A stretch of 64,000 bases of DNA from Archegozetes longisetosus (Eukaryota; Arthropoda; Arachnida; Sarcoptiformes; Trhypochthoniidae): assembly GCA_018873245.2 (NCBI GenBank), contig JAEMBT020000008.1, positions 8,276,238 through 8,340,237 of the forward strand, written 5' to 3'. The stretch's first letter is position 1. Each line of letters begins with the position of its first letter. This document shows positions 35,771 to 47,428 of this stretch, piece by piece. The translations under genes and the position numbers were made by a program. The notes beneath the pieces were generated by a model. It worked only from the letters and a program-made list of their open reading frames with translations, was not told the DNA's origin and searched no databases.

Positions 35771-37127
35771 TAGGTCAGCCGGAAAATAACCGGAATATTA
35801 GAAATAATAGACTTTAAAAGATATTTTTTATGTAATAATATAATTATACAATATATCCTCCCCCTGTCGGGGTGACTAAAGCCCACCTCTCTGGGAGGTG
35901 TCGTATTCCTGTAGCCTCATCTTTTAGATTTATTTATTTAATAACTTCATCATAAGCAGCTTCAAGTTCATCCTCATCGGCAAATCTCTTTCCTTTGCTA
36001 GGCTTCTTTATTCTAGCAATACCATCATAGTCGCAAGGACTCAAATCAGAGCTATAAGGGGGATGTTTTAACGCCTCCCATCGATGTCGTTTGAAAAATT
36101 CTTGAACTTTCTGATGTTTGGGTGACTTAGCATTGTCATATAAGATGAGTGGTCTCTCAATACGGTGTTTGTTTGTCTCTCGGTGCAATATTTCGGACAA
36201 AAAATTAAGATAAACTTTAAAATTGACGTTTTTATTTTTTGGTAAAATTTGATAAGCTATGATCCGATTTTGATGAAACGCTACGATCATCATTACCTTC
36301 CAGTCACTCATTGTTGCCCTGACTTTGGTCGGCCTACGACAAAGAATAAAGCCACTCCCATAATTTTTAGATTTCGAAAATTTAACTTTAAATAATTACG
36401 GTGTTTGGTTAGGTAGGATCCATTGACGTGAACTCTTAGCATCTAACGGGTCATAGCTTTTCAGCCAAGTTTCATCGATTGCTATAATTCTTTCCATAAT
36501 ATCAGGGTTACTATTATATCTTTCAAGGTTCTCTGTAGAAATATGTACCTGCAACTCCTTTTGTTCGGGTTTTAATTCGTGTGGTACCTGAATCTTGAGG
36601 CTACTTTTCTTGCCCCTACCATATTCAAAAGATCCTTTGTACTCGTGATACTAATACCTAATTCTTAGGCCAAATCTTCGATCCTCCAGTAATTGCCCTG
36701 ATTTAAAAGCTCCTTAAGTTTTTGTTCGTGTGTTATATCAGTCGAAGTACGAGGTCTTTCTGGGTGAGGGGCGTCCTCGCTGCTTAGGCGGCTTCTATCT
36801 TTAAATTGATTATAAAGGTCATATACCTGACTTTTGCTTAATGCACTTCTCGAGCTATTTTATCCAGCATCATATAAGCTACAATAGCAGGAGTGTTCAA
36901 TAGAACATGACATTTAATAAATGCACGTTGTTCTTGATTTGTAACACTAGCTCGAAGTGGGTCCACTTTTGGACCATAAACAGAAATCGTATTTAAAAGC
37001 ACAAGAAATACAAGCGACCGCATCATTCACTTTCTTTTAGTCTAATGCGCAATAATATAACATAAACATGTTTACAACTTTTATCAGTAACGTGATTAAA
37101 AAGTCCGATTAAATTCCGGCTGACCTA
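35771..37127 (-). mobile_element. Near full-length mariner element
   Basis: The ends TAGGTCAGCCGGA and TCCGGCTGACCTA form a perfect 13-bp inverted pair, followed by weaker similarity, with TA at both borders. At 1357 bp it has the normal mariner length. It carries a degenerate transposase on the minus strand. Confidence 0.88.
35844..37026 (-). pseudogene. Mariner transposase (DD34D), several stops
   Basis: From 37026 the reading gives an N-terminal HTH region (TNQEQRAFIKCHVLLN), then, after stops and frameshifts, YDLYNQFKDRSRLSSEDAP and ERPRTSTDITHEQKLKELL. The catalytic part is a clean 125-codon ORF (36311-35934): MMIVAFHQNRIIAYQILPKN, ILYDNAKSPKHQK and YSSDLSPCDYDGI, with 34 residues between the last two Asp. 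One in-frame TAA (35936-35934) separates it from the C-terminus (ATGIRHLPERWALVTPTGGG), which stops at 35846-35844. The first catalytic Asp region is damaged. Same family as the relic at 5640-6160. Confidence 0.85.
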
Positions 37128-38208
37128 ATAATTTACCTGAGGTAGAGTATAGATTGATTGAGATTTTATTGATGTTGATTTGGGAAATATTCTTAACTTT
37201 GAGTAACTTTGATGAACTAGTATTTTCGATATGCATCTCAATAGTAGATCTAATCATTCGAGATAACTCTGATTTCGACCTATTCGTAATTTTTTAAATA
37301 TAAATCAGGTGTTATTTGTCAAAAAATTATATCATTCCTCAATTAAATCTCAGCTTTTATCTAAAAGCGGTACTTTCTGGGAAGTACTTTACATGGGTTC
37401 TTGACTTTGATTTTCTCGAATTTCGGACTCTTGTTTATGATTGTTCATTATTTAACGTAACTTCGTCATAAAGAGGTGCATAAATGTGTAGGAGAGATAG
37501 ATAATTTCACTTACTTATAGCAAGTACCTTTTATAACTGGCTAAGTTATATTTGTTATGCAGATATAAATTCTTTGATTTTAAATCAGTTTTTCATTCTT
37601 TTAAAATAGTTTGTCAAACAGTTATCTTTAAAATGCTTTAAATTTTATGTAATGCTTTACTAATGCTTTCAAGGTTATCATTGTATTATCGTTAGCTATG
37701 AAATGCGGCTCATATTTTAAAAGAATAAAAATTCAGATATATTTTGTTTATATAAAATATGTTAAAAAACTGGCAGTCAGTCTTTGGGCGGAGGCTTTGA
37801 GAAGAGGACCTCATTATGCCTCTAAGTGAATGTGAAAAAGTGTTAGAAAGAAGTAAAATCTTTTAATATGTGAGAACTTTTAAATATGTTTATAACATTT
37901 TTATGTATCAATCAAATAATGAATCACGTCTAAGTCCTATTTTATATTTCTTTATCTATTTGTTAATTAAATATTATTTTACTTATAATTTTTAAAGAAA
38001 ATAAAAGATTGCAATCAAACAAAGTATAATATAACTAATAATTTAATAGAATATTAGTTTCAGAATTCTGGATAAATAGTTAACTTTAGTCCCCAGTTAT
38101 GCGTTTAGGTTTATGAGCTCGAACCTGAACGGCATAACATATTCATACTTTTTATTCGTTAAGTTTATGAGATTTTAGTCATACTGTAAGAATTGGTTAA
38201 TTTATTAG
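37128..38208. other. Gene-free AT-rich stretch
   Basis: Nothing recognised on either strand. Confidence 0.35.
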
Positions 38209-38552
38209 TTGTCTGGATCAAAGTGACGCAGACATACAGCGGCGTATCCCGGAAACCACGAAATAGAACTGATCACCATCCCGGACTTGCATTCACCATT
38301 TCTCACTCTGTGAAACGAACGAACTTTTTCGGATCAATTATGGACAGACAGGAGTTAATCAATTCTGTTTTTGATGAGACTTCGTTGCTCATAATCATTA
38401 GCATTGTTGACAAACTCTTGTCTGTCCATAATTGATCCGAAAAGGTTGACTTGACTCGTTCCACAAATCAAGAATCAGTAATGGCAACCAATTCCATCCT
38501 GTAGCCCCTCAAGATACACCACCATAAGTCTGCGTCACTTTGATCCGAACAA
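38209..38552. repeat. Foldback MITE, 344 bp
   Basis: The ends TTGTCTGGATCAAAGTGACG and CGTCACTTTGATCCGAACAA are inverted. A second inner inverted pair (TTTTTCGGATCAATTATGGA and its complement near 38420-38445) surrounds the loop. The 80-codon ORF across it is not a gene. Confidence 0.8.
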
Positions 38553-38976
38553 TCAAATATATCGAAGTTTAACCCTACTTATTTTGAGTAAAATTTAAAA
38601 CAATATTTTCCAATAACGATACTACTTGTACATAAGTTATGAGTATCTTTTATAATGCTTTGAAATGCAAGGCTAGTCTATAGGTATGATACAAGTTTAA
38701 ATGCTATTCGAAAATAGATTTACATATATATATTAATATTTATATCAATTTACAGGTTAAGAACATCCATATTCATAAATATACAAATTTTTCCAACAAG
38801 TTAGCAAGAAATTCGAGTTGGGATCAATCAAACACCAGAAGGCCACTATTAGCTCTGTCACGACTGTTAATTCTAAAATTTTCTTTATTACTTAACTCAA
38901 AAGTTCTGCGCAGGATTTATCGTTTTCAAGACAAAATAACTTCGACTTATTGAGATTGGCTTAATTTCTTGCTTAA

Positions 38977-39452
38977 CCCTTCGTCACAACTTAACTTCCG
39001 AAAACGTAAAATTAACTATGGGGTAAAATGTTACGCCATGTTTTCCACCCTTTATATCTATTCTAGGTTAGTCTGAATGCTTTCAGAATCAATGTTAGCC
39101 CTTGTTTTCGAAGTTTAAATTTACTATCTAATTAATTTTTAATTATTATCTGCTACAGCGTCATCAGTGGTTCAAATTGCTAGTAGCGACATTACAGCAC
39201 TGCGACACATGTAGTAAACACGAAGCACTGCCATGTTAAGGCAAATTTCTGTCCTCAGCCGAACATGTTGCCAGAAAAAAAATTTTAAAAATAAAGTTAT
39301 AAGTCTAAATTAATAAGATTTTTTGTCATTCAAAGTCAGATATATGACTGAGGAATAGCTAAATCCTCGAGAAATAACGAAATTTTGTTGATTTTTGTAA
39401 GATTTTTAAAGTTGAACTTGGGAACATTTTACCCCACAGTTGTGACAAAGGG
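38977..39452. mobile_element. piggyBac-type MITE
   Basis: Flanked by TTAA on both sides (38973-38976 and 39453-39456). The ends are CCCTTCGTCACAACT and AGTTGTGACAAAGGG, with an inner inverted pair GGGGTAAAATGTT / AACATTTTACCCC. TTAA duplication plus CCC... ends is the piggyBac signature. Non-coding, 476 bp. Confidence 0.85.
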
Positions 39453-39677
39453 TTAATCTATATTTCTCAATAATAGCAAAATTACTTTCATGAACTTTTA
39501 TTTTAATTTGAGCTTTGATTATTAATTTTAAAAAAGTTTGAAATATTTAAGTAAAATTATGGTATACTTTGGTTTGAGATGTCTATTATATTCTATACTA
39601 ACAGTTGTTTTGTTGGGAATTATTAGTGGAATAAATTTCTCAGTACTTAAAGGATCAGAGCATGAACTAAGAAATTT

Positions 39678-40280
39678 GGGTAAATCCGGGCTAATGGGTC
39701 TAAAGGGGTTCCCGACCCCCTACCTCCAAGTGTAATACATCATTGGATTCAGCTCGTCGAGCTGAACATTTTGATACCACACTTGACTATTTCCGACCCG
39801 AACCTGACCACTAATTGCCACTGAGACCTAACCCCCTCGAAAATGGGTAAACCTGGATTTACCAAGTTGTAACCCAAGCCAAACCTGATTTAAACTAAGG
39901 TATAATAGGTTAGGTCGCGAAGCGACCTAACTTATTCTCCCTTAGTTTATATCAGGCTTGTTTAGGTTACGACTCGAGAATCCAGGTTTGTCCATTACGA
40001 GGTACTAAACCAAACAATGATAGATATCTCGAGAACTACTTGAGATAATTGACCAAGTGAGGTAACAAAATGTTCAGTTTGATGTCCTGAGTTCAATGAT
40101 ATATCACTAAGCGGGGTCGGTCACTCCCGTCGGGAGTTGTCCAGAAATGGTCAGGTTCGGGTCAAAAGTGGTCAAGTGTAGTATCAAAATGTTCAGCTTG
40201 ACGAACTGAATCATATGATATATCACACCTGTGGGTAGGAGGTCGGGAACCCCTTTAGACCCATTAGCCCGGATTCACCC
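39678..40280. repeat. Foldback family A (copy 3, full length)
   Basis: Ends GGGTAAATCCGGGCTAATGG and CCATTAGCCCGGATTCACCC are inverted, with arms similar over about 150 bp and beyond. The palindromic centre is GGTCGCGAAGCGACC. It lies inside the GLUT pseudogene, splitting the first helix from the GRK segment. AAATTT on both sides might be the target duplication. The GLUT-frame ORF at 39538 runs into it. Confidence 0.82.
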
Positions 40281-41254
40281 AAAAATTTTATTCGAAAAAT
40301 TCTAACAGAAATATCTGAAAAAGCGGAAGGATTTGAACATGAATATGAGTTTGATAATGGAATCTATCAAAGATCTAAATTAAATGCTCAATCATAAAGT
40401 TTATATTCCTTGGTATATTTGGTGCATTTCTTAGCAGATGTGTGGTGGATAGATTCGGTCGCAAAAAATGTCTTACTTGGAGCAGCTCACTAGTATTCCT
40501 ATCTTTCATTTTCATTGTATTATCTAAAATAAAAAATTTATACGAAATGCTAATTGTTGGCCAGTTTCTAATTGGTTTATATTTTGGACTTAGTGCCTGT
40601 TAGGACCTATTTATTTGACAGAAATATCTTTCATTCGTTATCGTGGAATATTTGGTTCTATATACATTTTGAGCTTTCGATTTGGAAATCTAGTCATTAA
40701 TCTATTTATTTGGAATTTTGAAGTCAGAGATTAGTTTATTATGTTTTCGTTTATGATAATACCATCACTTCTGATGCTTAAAGTCCTGTTCAAGTATGAA
40801 GAATCCCGAAATATTTATTCTGAAAGCAGACGAAAACTCAGTAGGAGATGTTTTACTAGAATTAAGGAAAAGAAACGAAATAAGTGATGAATTATTTTAA
40901 ATTAAGCCTGAATGCGAATCAATTGAGAAAAACCCGAGTTTAAGAAATAATCAACATATGTAGCGATGCAAAGATTAGACATACACTATTCATTTGAGTG
41001 GTTGTTATCTTGAGTCAACAGTGACTGCAGTGAAAAAATGCATTAATATTTTCAAAAGTTATCTTTGAAAAAGCACATCTTGACATCGAAAGATCTGACG
41101 TTTCATGAAAAATTAACTTAAGAGGTACCATCGTGAGTGAAAAACCAGTTTTTAAGATTGGCATTCGTACTATTTTTGGCGCACTATTGAGTTTATTGTT
41201 TACTTGCCACTATTTATTTAATTTTATTTTATAACAATATATCAAACTATCGAA

Positions 41255-41458
41255 ATGAGCGTTTTAAATGAAATAAACAAAATTTGTAAAAGCAAAATGT
41301 GCAATTTCAATTGTGAAAACAATTTCACATCAAACGATTTAATTAGAATTAAACGACAATTTGATGCACTTTCATCAAGAGAAAAACAATTATTTTTAGT
41401 GAAAAATATTAAAGAAAACTTATTGTTGCAATTAATAAATATAAAAAATTTAACTTGA
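41255..41458 (+). CDS. Unrecognised 67-codon ORF, possibly a transposon fragment
   Basis: Starts at ATG and is Cys-containing and basic (SKMCNFNCENNFTSNDLIRI...LSSREKQLFLVKNI). The pattern CxxxC followed by a short helix and LSxREKxxFL resembles N-terminal segments of some arthropod transposon proteins, but I cannot name the family. It lies in the gap between the GLUT helix-6 and helix-7 segments, so it may be inside another insertion. Low confidence that it is expressed. Confidence 0.3.
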   Translation: MSVLNEINKICKSKMCNFNCENNFTSNDLIRIKRQFDALSSREKQLFLVKNIKENLLLQLINIKNLT

Positions 41459-41857
41459 TAAAAGTTATTAATTGTAAAAATTTATTATATTTATAGCAAA
41501 ACGAGCTAAAGTAAAACTTCTAAGCACTAAGTACGAAAGCCAGCATGATTTTGCTCGTGATTGTACCACTTGCGTTATGTTTTTCATGAAACGGCAGATA
41601 TCTGATAGTATGGTCATAATGATGTTGGTCACCAATTTTCTGATATCACTTTTGTCTGTATCACTAGTTGATAGGTTTAGCCGAAGAACTTTTCTATTAC
41701 TCGGAAAATTAGGAATGTTTTGCACTTCAACCATACTATCATTTGCTTTGGCTATTAAAGAAGACATACAACCAATAAATTATTTAAGACTTGCTTAACC
41801 TTAAGGAGTTGTAATCATGTTTTCATTTGGTCCAGCTTTTGTTCCTAAGATTACATG

Positions 41858-42044
41858 ACACTACCGCGCAACGACAATACCGCGAAAGCGAAACTACCGC
41901 GCACGAAACTACCGCACAAACGACAATACCGGGTAAACGTCACTACCACGCGGTAGTATAGTTCGCGAGGTATTTATTTTACGCGTTAATGGAGTTGCGC
42001 GATAGTCTCATTTGCGCGGTAGTGTCGTGCGCGGTAGTGTCGTG
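41858..42044. mobile_element. Small GC-rich element with CACTACCGCGC ends
   Basis: The left end is GACACTACCGCGCAACGAC and the right end GCGCGGTAGTGTCGTG, an inverted pair. The left half repeats ACTACCGCGCACGAA and ACAATACCGCG words in tandem, and the right half carries two GCGCGGTAGTGTCGT copies. It interrupts the GLUT coding segment between FGPAFVPKIT and AIPNFLFTE. About 187 bp, no ORF. The superfamily is not recognised and the target duplication is unclear. Confidence 0.75.
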
Positions 42045-42197
42045 CTAGCTATTCCCAACTTCTTATTCACTGAATTACTTCAAACTGACTTGAGATCTAT
42101 TGCCGCAAGTATTTCAGTGGGCACCTTATCTTTTGCTGAGTTACTCACTGATCTCTGCTTTTTTTATATCGGGTATTTTTCAATTGTACTTTATAAT

Positions 42198-42958
42198 CGG
42201 GCTGACCACCTCTCACGCAACTCGTGTGCTCCTCATGTATCGGGATGTCTGACTCACGTCTCGCACATCGATTACTTACGTGAGGTGAGAGTCTCACGCA
42301 TTTAAAAAATTTATTGAAATTTTAAAATATATATTAGAAACCAATTTCAAAACGAATAATTTCGATTTATATCATAGAATGACATGAAAACATTTAAAAT
42401 ACTAAAAGATAAACTGTAAAACAAAATACTTTTACGTTATTTTTAAGACTGTCAAAAGTTTGTGCTCATGAAGTTTTCTTTCAGAAATGTTCGCGTGAAA
42501 GTATAATAGATATGAAGTCGAAATTACGAGCAATATATCTCAAATAAGAAAAGAAAAATTCAAACAAAACTGATTGAGAGTCATGTTAAAGAGTTTAGAA
42601 TGTATTTTATCAGCTCTGTATGAATTGTGTTCAAATAAAGAAATAATGGGATGACGAGAGAAGTCAAATGAGTGTTGATTTGGCCAGAGCAAAGATCTGC
42701 ATAAAATCTAACATTGAATTCTCTGATTACATTTCAAAGAATGAGGTGATATTAAAAGCTGCAAAACCTAATAAAAATACACTTTCAAATATTGTTAATT
42801 ATTCTCTAATTGAAGTAAATCTCAGCAATAAAAGTTATTATGTAACTTAAGTAAAAAATTAATTGATCTCTGGAGTATCATTGAAAAAATTCGCTTACTC
42901 CTCCCCTCCTTTGCATCAAAATCCCGCGCAAGTGGCCTAAAGCGAGGTGGTCAGCCTG
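42198..42958 (+). mobile_element. Deleted hAT element carrying a transposase C-terminus
   Basis: The ends CGGGCTGACCACCTC and GAGGTGGTCAGCCTG are inverted. The 8-bp flanks TTTATAAT and TTCATTAT agree at 6 of 8. The interior ORF (42668-42850: SVDLARAKICIKSNIEFS, then VILKAAKPNKNT) reads as the C-terminal tail seen in arthropod hAT transposases. The rest of the transposase is gone. It interrupts the last part of the GLUT pseudogene. Confidence 0.82.
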
Positions 42959-43120
42959 TTCATTATATAAACTAATTGTCGAATTTCATTATAGAAAACA
43001 CTTAATGAATATGTTTTCTTATTGTTCGCAATATTGACGTTTATATTCGGAATAATTATTTACAATAAAGTTCCTGAAACTAAAGGCAAATCTATTGAAG
43101 AGATCTTTCGGCAAATGTAA

Positions 43121-43878
43121 CAATCATTTTAAGCAAAACTAGCTCGTGTAATTCTTGAGAAATACTGTTTTTGTGTAAGTTCTAAAACTTTATCCAAATA
43201 TTTATATCTGTTTATCAGTAACTTTGAAATTATTTAACTATAGAATAGTCTGGAAATGATGGAAAAATTGCTGAACAAGTTGTTAAACAAATGAAATAAT
43301 TTTTACAGTACTATTTATGAAAGTAAGCTGTTTTGCATAATTTTCAGGTATTTTGCGATTATTTGCCAAAACTTAGTATCAGTTCAGATATGATATTCAT
43401 TATTAATATTATTCAAGTGTTTTTCTCTATTTATTGATATTTTATATTTGAGTTAAGTATATAATAAAATTTTTAAAGATTAATAGCTCGACGTAAAAGG
43501 TTACTTATTTGTTGAAACATTAGTTTAAGTGGATGTTTAGAATTTTACTATCGGCTTGATATTAATGAAATACAGAAAAGATTAAATCAGAAATAATTAA
43601 GTTATTCTAATATAAGTAGTGATGATTATGTAGTTATGAAGAGAGCACCCAATTAAGCATTATCTAACACCGTCAATATTTTAAATATGAAGCTTTAACT
43701 GCAAGAGGAGCCTCTCCTCTATCTCTAAGTGCCAAAAGGGCTTATTAAGCGCTATTGTCTATATTTCACATTTAGCGCTTTAGTCATTCAATATTTTTTG
43801 AATCTGAGTCTTAAGTTTAAGATTGTTAGTATAAGAAGTATTGAAGATTATTTTTAAATTGAAAAAGAGATGAGACTA
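43121..43878. other. Gene-free AT-rich stretch
   Basis: Nothing recognised. Confidence 0.35.
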
Positions 43879-43882
43879 TTAA

Positions 43883-46045
43883 CCCTTCGAAGGAATTGTG
43901 TTTAGAATCACTTAAAGGGAAAGATGGGGTCAAAAAATCGCGGGAACTTTCCTGGACGAATCTGGGCTTATTATGCGTAGAACTCAAGGACTAAACAAAA
44001 ATACCCCACTATTCCATTCACATATCGTATTGTATCCAAGTCATAACATTTGACATCACAGTTAACCCATTCTTATTGGATTCATCCAAATTGCATTGAA
44101 ATATATTACGAAAAAAAGTTACATGAATAGAAAGGTGGAGTACGACACCGGTTAGAGGGGAGGGATTCGAGGAGTCCAAATTTTTAAAATAAGATATTGT
44201 ACACCTATATATTATTAATCAGCATAACTTAAGGAGTAAAAAAGTCACTGGCCACGCCCCTCTAGGACTGACTTCAAACCATGCCCACCAAAACATTATT
44301 TTATTTTAATCCTTATGGTACACAGATTCAACATGTATAACACTTATGTTGAAATTCATTTAGGGGACGGAGCTATAATTGCTTAAAGTTTAATTTTGCA
44401 ACTTTTTAAAAATTAATATCTCAACAATGGGAGGGGCAAATACTGTGGAGGTTTTACTGAAATCTTCTAAATATCATTAACTATAACATACTATAAAATC
44501 AAAATCATACAAGATCAACGACAATTTTTAGTTAACATAATATCGCTGATTATAGCAAACGTGGACGGATATATTCCCGATGTGGTAGACGCATAAATTA
44601 TACCTCGTTGGAATCTTTCTTACCATAGTATTCGAATGAGCTCGTACTCGAGATCATTCAAATTCATTTGACGTCATTTGATTTTTTCGACTTTAAAAGC
44701 CGAGTTTCGTGTTGACTCTAATACGGAGTGTATTTCGATTTTAAAATATATAAAATTAATCGCTTGAAATAACTCCAGATATATAATAACTGGGAGACGA
44801 TGCTTGAGATCTTTTTTAACCTTATTTTAACAGTTAGAACTTTTAAGTTTATTTAATGTTAAGGTCAATAAGATCATTAAAAGGCTCAGAATCGAAGATT
44901 GTTTCTAATCAGTTTATCAGATGATTATTTTAACGTTATGATAGTTTTGTGAATGAGCACGGATTTGATTTGTCTAAAGTTATTTCAAGCGATTAATTTT
45001 ATATATTTTAAAATCGAAATACACTCAGTATTAGAGTCAACCCGAAACTCGGCTTTCAAAGTCGAAAAAATCAAATGACATCAAATGAATTTGAATGATC
45101 TCGAGTACGAGCTCATTCGAATACTATGGTCAGGAAGATTCCAACGATGCGTAATTTATGTTTCTACATTGGGAACATACTCACGTTGAAGAAATTAGAT
45201 GAAAATGGTCTGGAAGTGACCATGAAAGTGACCTTAAGGTCACATATGTTTAATTTACTTTCAGTTTTCTATGTTAAATAAAGCTCGAATTGAAATTCAA
45301 CCGAATAAACTCGAACTTTCGTGTTGACCTCGGATGACCTGGAGTATGGTCTCAATCGACTCGTATGGTCGAGACAAGTCCAACGAGGTATAATTTATGC
45401 GTCTACCACATCGGGAACATATCCGTCCACGTTTGCTATAATCAGCGGTGATGTTATGTTAACTAAAAATTGTCGTTGATCTTGTATGATTTTGATTTTA
45501 TAGTATGTTATAGTTAATGATATTTAGAAGATTTCAGTAAAACCTCCACAGTATTTGCCCCTCCCATTGTTGAGATATTAATTTTTAAAAAGTTGCAAAA
45601 TTAAACTTTAAGCAATTATAGCTCCGTCCCCTAAATGAATTTCAACATAAGTGTTATACATGTTGAATCTGTGTACCATAAGGATTAAAATAAAATAATT
45701 TTTTGTGGGCGTGGTTTGAAGTCGGTTCTAGAGGGGCGTGGTCAGCCACTTTTTTACTCCTTAAGTTATGCTGATTAATAATATATAGGTGTACAATATC
45801 TTATTTTAAAAATTTGGACTTCCCGAACCCTTCCCTTCTAACCTACAACACCAGACTTTGCTTTATTTATTTATTTTTAAAATTTTAATTATAAGTAATA
45901 TTAAAATGAAAATTATGTAGTTTTGTTAAGAAATAGTTTGTGATAGAATATAGAATTTTTTAGATTTTTTGCATTTATGGTTTGTTTTTAACAGAATTTC
46001 AAAGTATTGTTAGGACAAATAAGACCCCACAGTTCCTTCGAAGGG
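43883..46045. mobile_element. piggyBac-type element interrupted by a palindrome
   Basis: TTAA borders (43879-43882 and 46046-46049) enclose the ends CCCTTCGAAGGAA and TTCCTTCGAAGGG. A subterminal motif, GATGGGGTC on the left and GACCCCAC on the right in complement, resembles the GGGGTAAAA pair of 38977-39452. There is no transposase. Most of its length is the inserted palindrome 44150-45843. Confidence 0.82.
44150..45843. repeat. Nested palindrome of 1.7 kb
   Basis: The outer arms (44150-44620 and about 45380-45843) begin GGTTAGAGGGGAGGG and end CCCTTCCCTTCTAACC, and match through CTTAAGGAGTAAAAAAG, ATTCAACATGTATAACACTT and GTGGACGGATATATTCCCGA in mirror order. Between them lies a second, separate palindrome (about 44590-45180) with arms sharing CGAATGAGCTCGTACTCGAG and AAATATATAAAATTAATCGC around a loop near 44790-44980. 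No ORF. Confidence 0.85.
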
Positions 46046-46049
46046 TTAA

Positions 46050-46341
46050 GGGCTGAAAAATAATTCAACTTTTGATATTTTTATCAAACTTTTAGCTTGA
46101 TTTCAGTAGAGTTTGATATAAATGTAAGTTTGCACTAATAATCATTTGTATAGTATGTAAATCATTTATGAATTACATTATTTTTTATATAATTTAAACA
46201 TTTCGCGATAAAACTTACTAAAGTCTTATCTCTGTATTATTTTATCATTAGTTAAAAACTCAAATTTAACTGGATCAAAACTTATATGAATGTATGTCTT
46301 GATGTATACGTTTTGATGTCTTAGTAACAAAAGTAAGGCTC
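46050..46341. other. AT-rich spacer
   Basis: Nothing recognised. Confidence 0.3.
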
Positions 46342-47428
46342 AAAGGAGGATGTCCATTTTCTATGGGCCAGTGGAGGTAATTGCAACATCACAAAACCTA
46401 TACCAAAATACTCGCAAGGTCAAGTACTACAACTTTGTTGCTGAACGCACCGTTGTAAATCGCCGGGTTTAGCCGCTAGAGGGCTCCAAATATAAGGCGA
46501 AAAGCCCACAGAAAACAGATATATGAGGAGTCTATTTCCACTAATTCGACCATGCTGAATCGTATGGTGATGACATCATTCTGGTAGAACATGAGGCTGC
46601 GACGGGGGCCACCTCTTCGTGGTGACGGCAGATAACGACTTGAGACAAATAGCATTGGGTTCCTACCAACTGAAACAGGCTCGCTCGTACTATGCCGAGC
46701 ATAAGAGCCCCCATGGGAGGTTTGAGATCCAAGTGTGCCGGCACATTGGACCTCTTCCACTTTCCTCCCATGGCATTTCAGTTGGTGACCCAATGCTATT
46801 ACGTATAAGAATACAGTCTCGACACCAGAATAGCACAAAGTACTTTGTCTACGTTTTAGTAGACAAAGAAAAATCTGGTGTTGGGACTGTGGCAGAGTAC
46901 TGTTTTCAGTGCAAAAATGGCCTCAGAACAGTTGGATGTTGTCCTCATATCATGACAGTTCTGTGGTATCTGGAGTATGGCCGGCACCTTCCAGAGATTC
47001 CAGAACCTGCTGCCTCATTGAATGAGGTCTGTTTGGTTCTGGAAAGCACTGACACAGGCTCTGACATAGGTTCTGACTAGTTGTGGCTAGTGAGTACTGG
47101 AAGGGCCTAATGGCCTAGGCCGCACCAATCGCAACATGCATTCGCGAATAAATGCTTTATTATCCATTTTAAGAAAACTGCCATTTTCTATGTTCTATTG
47201 AAAAATTAACATCGTCATTCGGTTCAGCATGTTTGGATTAATAGGATTCGACGCCTCATATTCGCGTTTTCCTCAATTTTTGATTACAACTATAGAGCCA
47301 TCTAGCGGGTGAACCCCGCCCTCAACAACTATACTCCCATAAGCAAAGTTATAGTACTTGACCTGGCAAGTATTTTGGTATAAGTTTTGCGATGTTGCAA
47401 TTACCTCCAAAAATGGACTTCCTCCTTT
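46342..47428 (+). mobile_element. DNA transposon remnant with SWIM-type zinc finger
   Basis: Terminal inverted repeats of about 90 bp: AAAGGAGGATGTCCATTTTC on the left and TGGACTTCCTCCTTT on the right. Both continue with GGAGGTAATTGCAACATC, ACCAAAATACT and AGGTCAAGTACTA, and the left copy has an extra 11-12 bp. Inside, 46619-47080 encodes a transposase C-terminus. The coding part is near 50% GC against the AT-rich background. 1087 bp, so the catalytic part has been lost. Confidence 0.82.
46619..47080 (+). pseudogene. SWIM-finger C-terminal part of a transposase
   Basis: The open frame of 153 codons lacks an ATG at its 5' edge (it opens with GTG). It reads IALGSYQLKQARSYYAEH, then RFEIQVCRHIG, then YCFQCKNGLRTVGCCPHIMT and VLWYLEYGRHLPE. 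The Cys/Cys...CysProHis arrangement is a SWIM-like zinc finger, found at the C-terminus of a group of arthropod transposon proteins (possibly ISL2EU/IS4EU type, not certain). Upstream DDE catalytic domain sequence is absent from the element, so this is an internally deleted copy. Confidence 0.72.

Larger units (their letters stand above)
39538..43120 (+). pseudogene. Glucose/sugar transporter (SLC2A/GLUT-type MFS) pseudogene
   Basis: Pieces of a 12-helix sugar transporter lie in order. Near 39560-39670 a first hydrophobic segment (LLYSILTVVLLGIISGINFS). At 40405-40560 VVDRFGRKKCLTW and following helices. At 40600-40850 GPIYLTEISFIRYRGIFGS, the GPxYLxEI/RG motif after helix 4-5. At 41500-41800 LVDRFSRRTFLLLGKLGM, the loop after helix 8. 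At 42050-42170 IPNFLFTELLQTDLRS. At 42980-43120 the C-terminus with PETKGKSIEEIF and a TAA. Lesions: a stop and frameshift just before GPIYLTEI, TGG to TAG near 40733, and three inserted elements (39678-40280, 41858-42044, 42198-42958). Such proteins import hexoses across the plasma membrane; this copy cannot. Some gaps may be introns, for example about 40900-41480, which also holds an unrelated small ORF at 41255-41458. Confidence 0.82.

Noticed and set aside
35850..35905. CACCTCCCAGAGAGGTGG hairpin as a terminator or regulatory stem
   Set aside because: On the minus strand it encodes the conserved mariner C-terminus (RHLPERWALV), and the same block occurs in the relic at 6080-6130.
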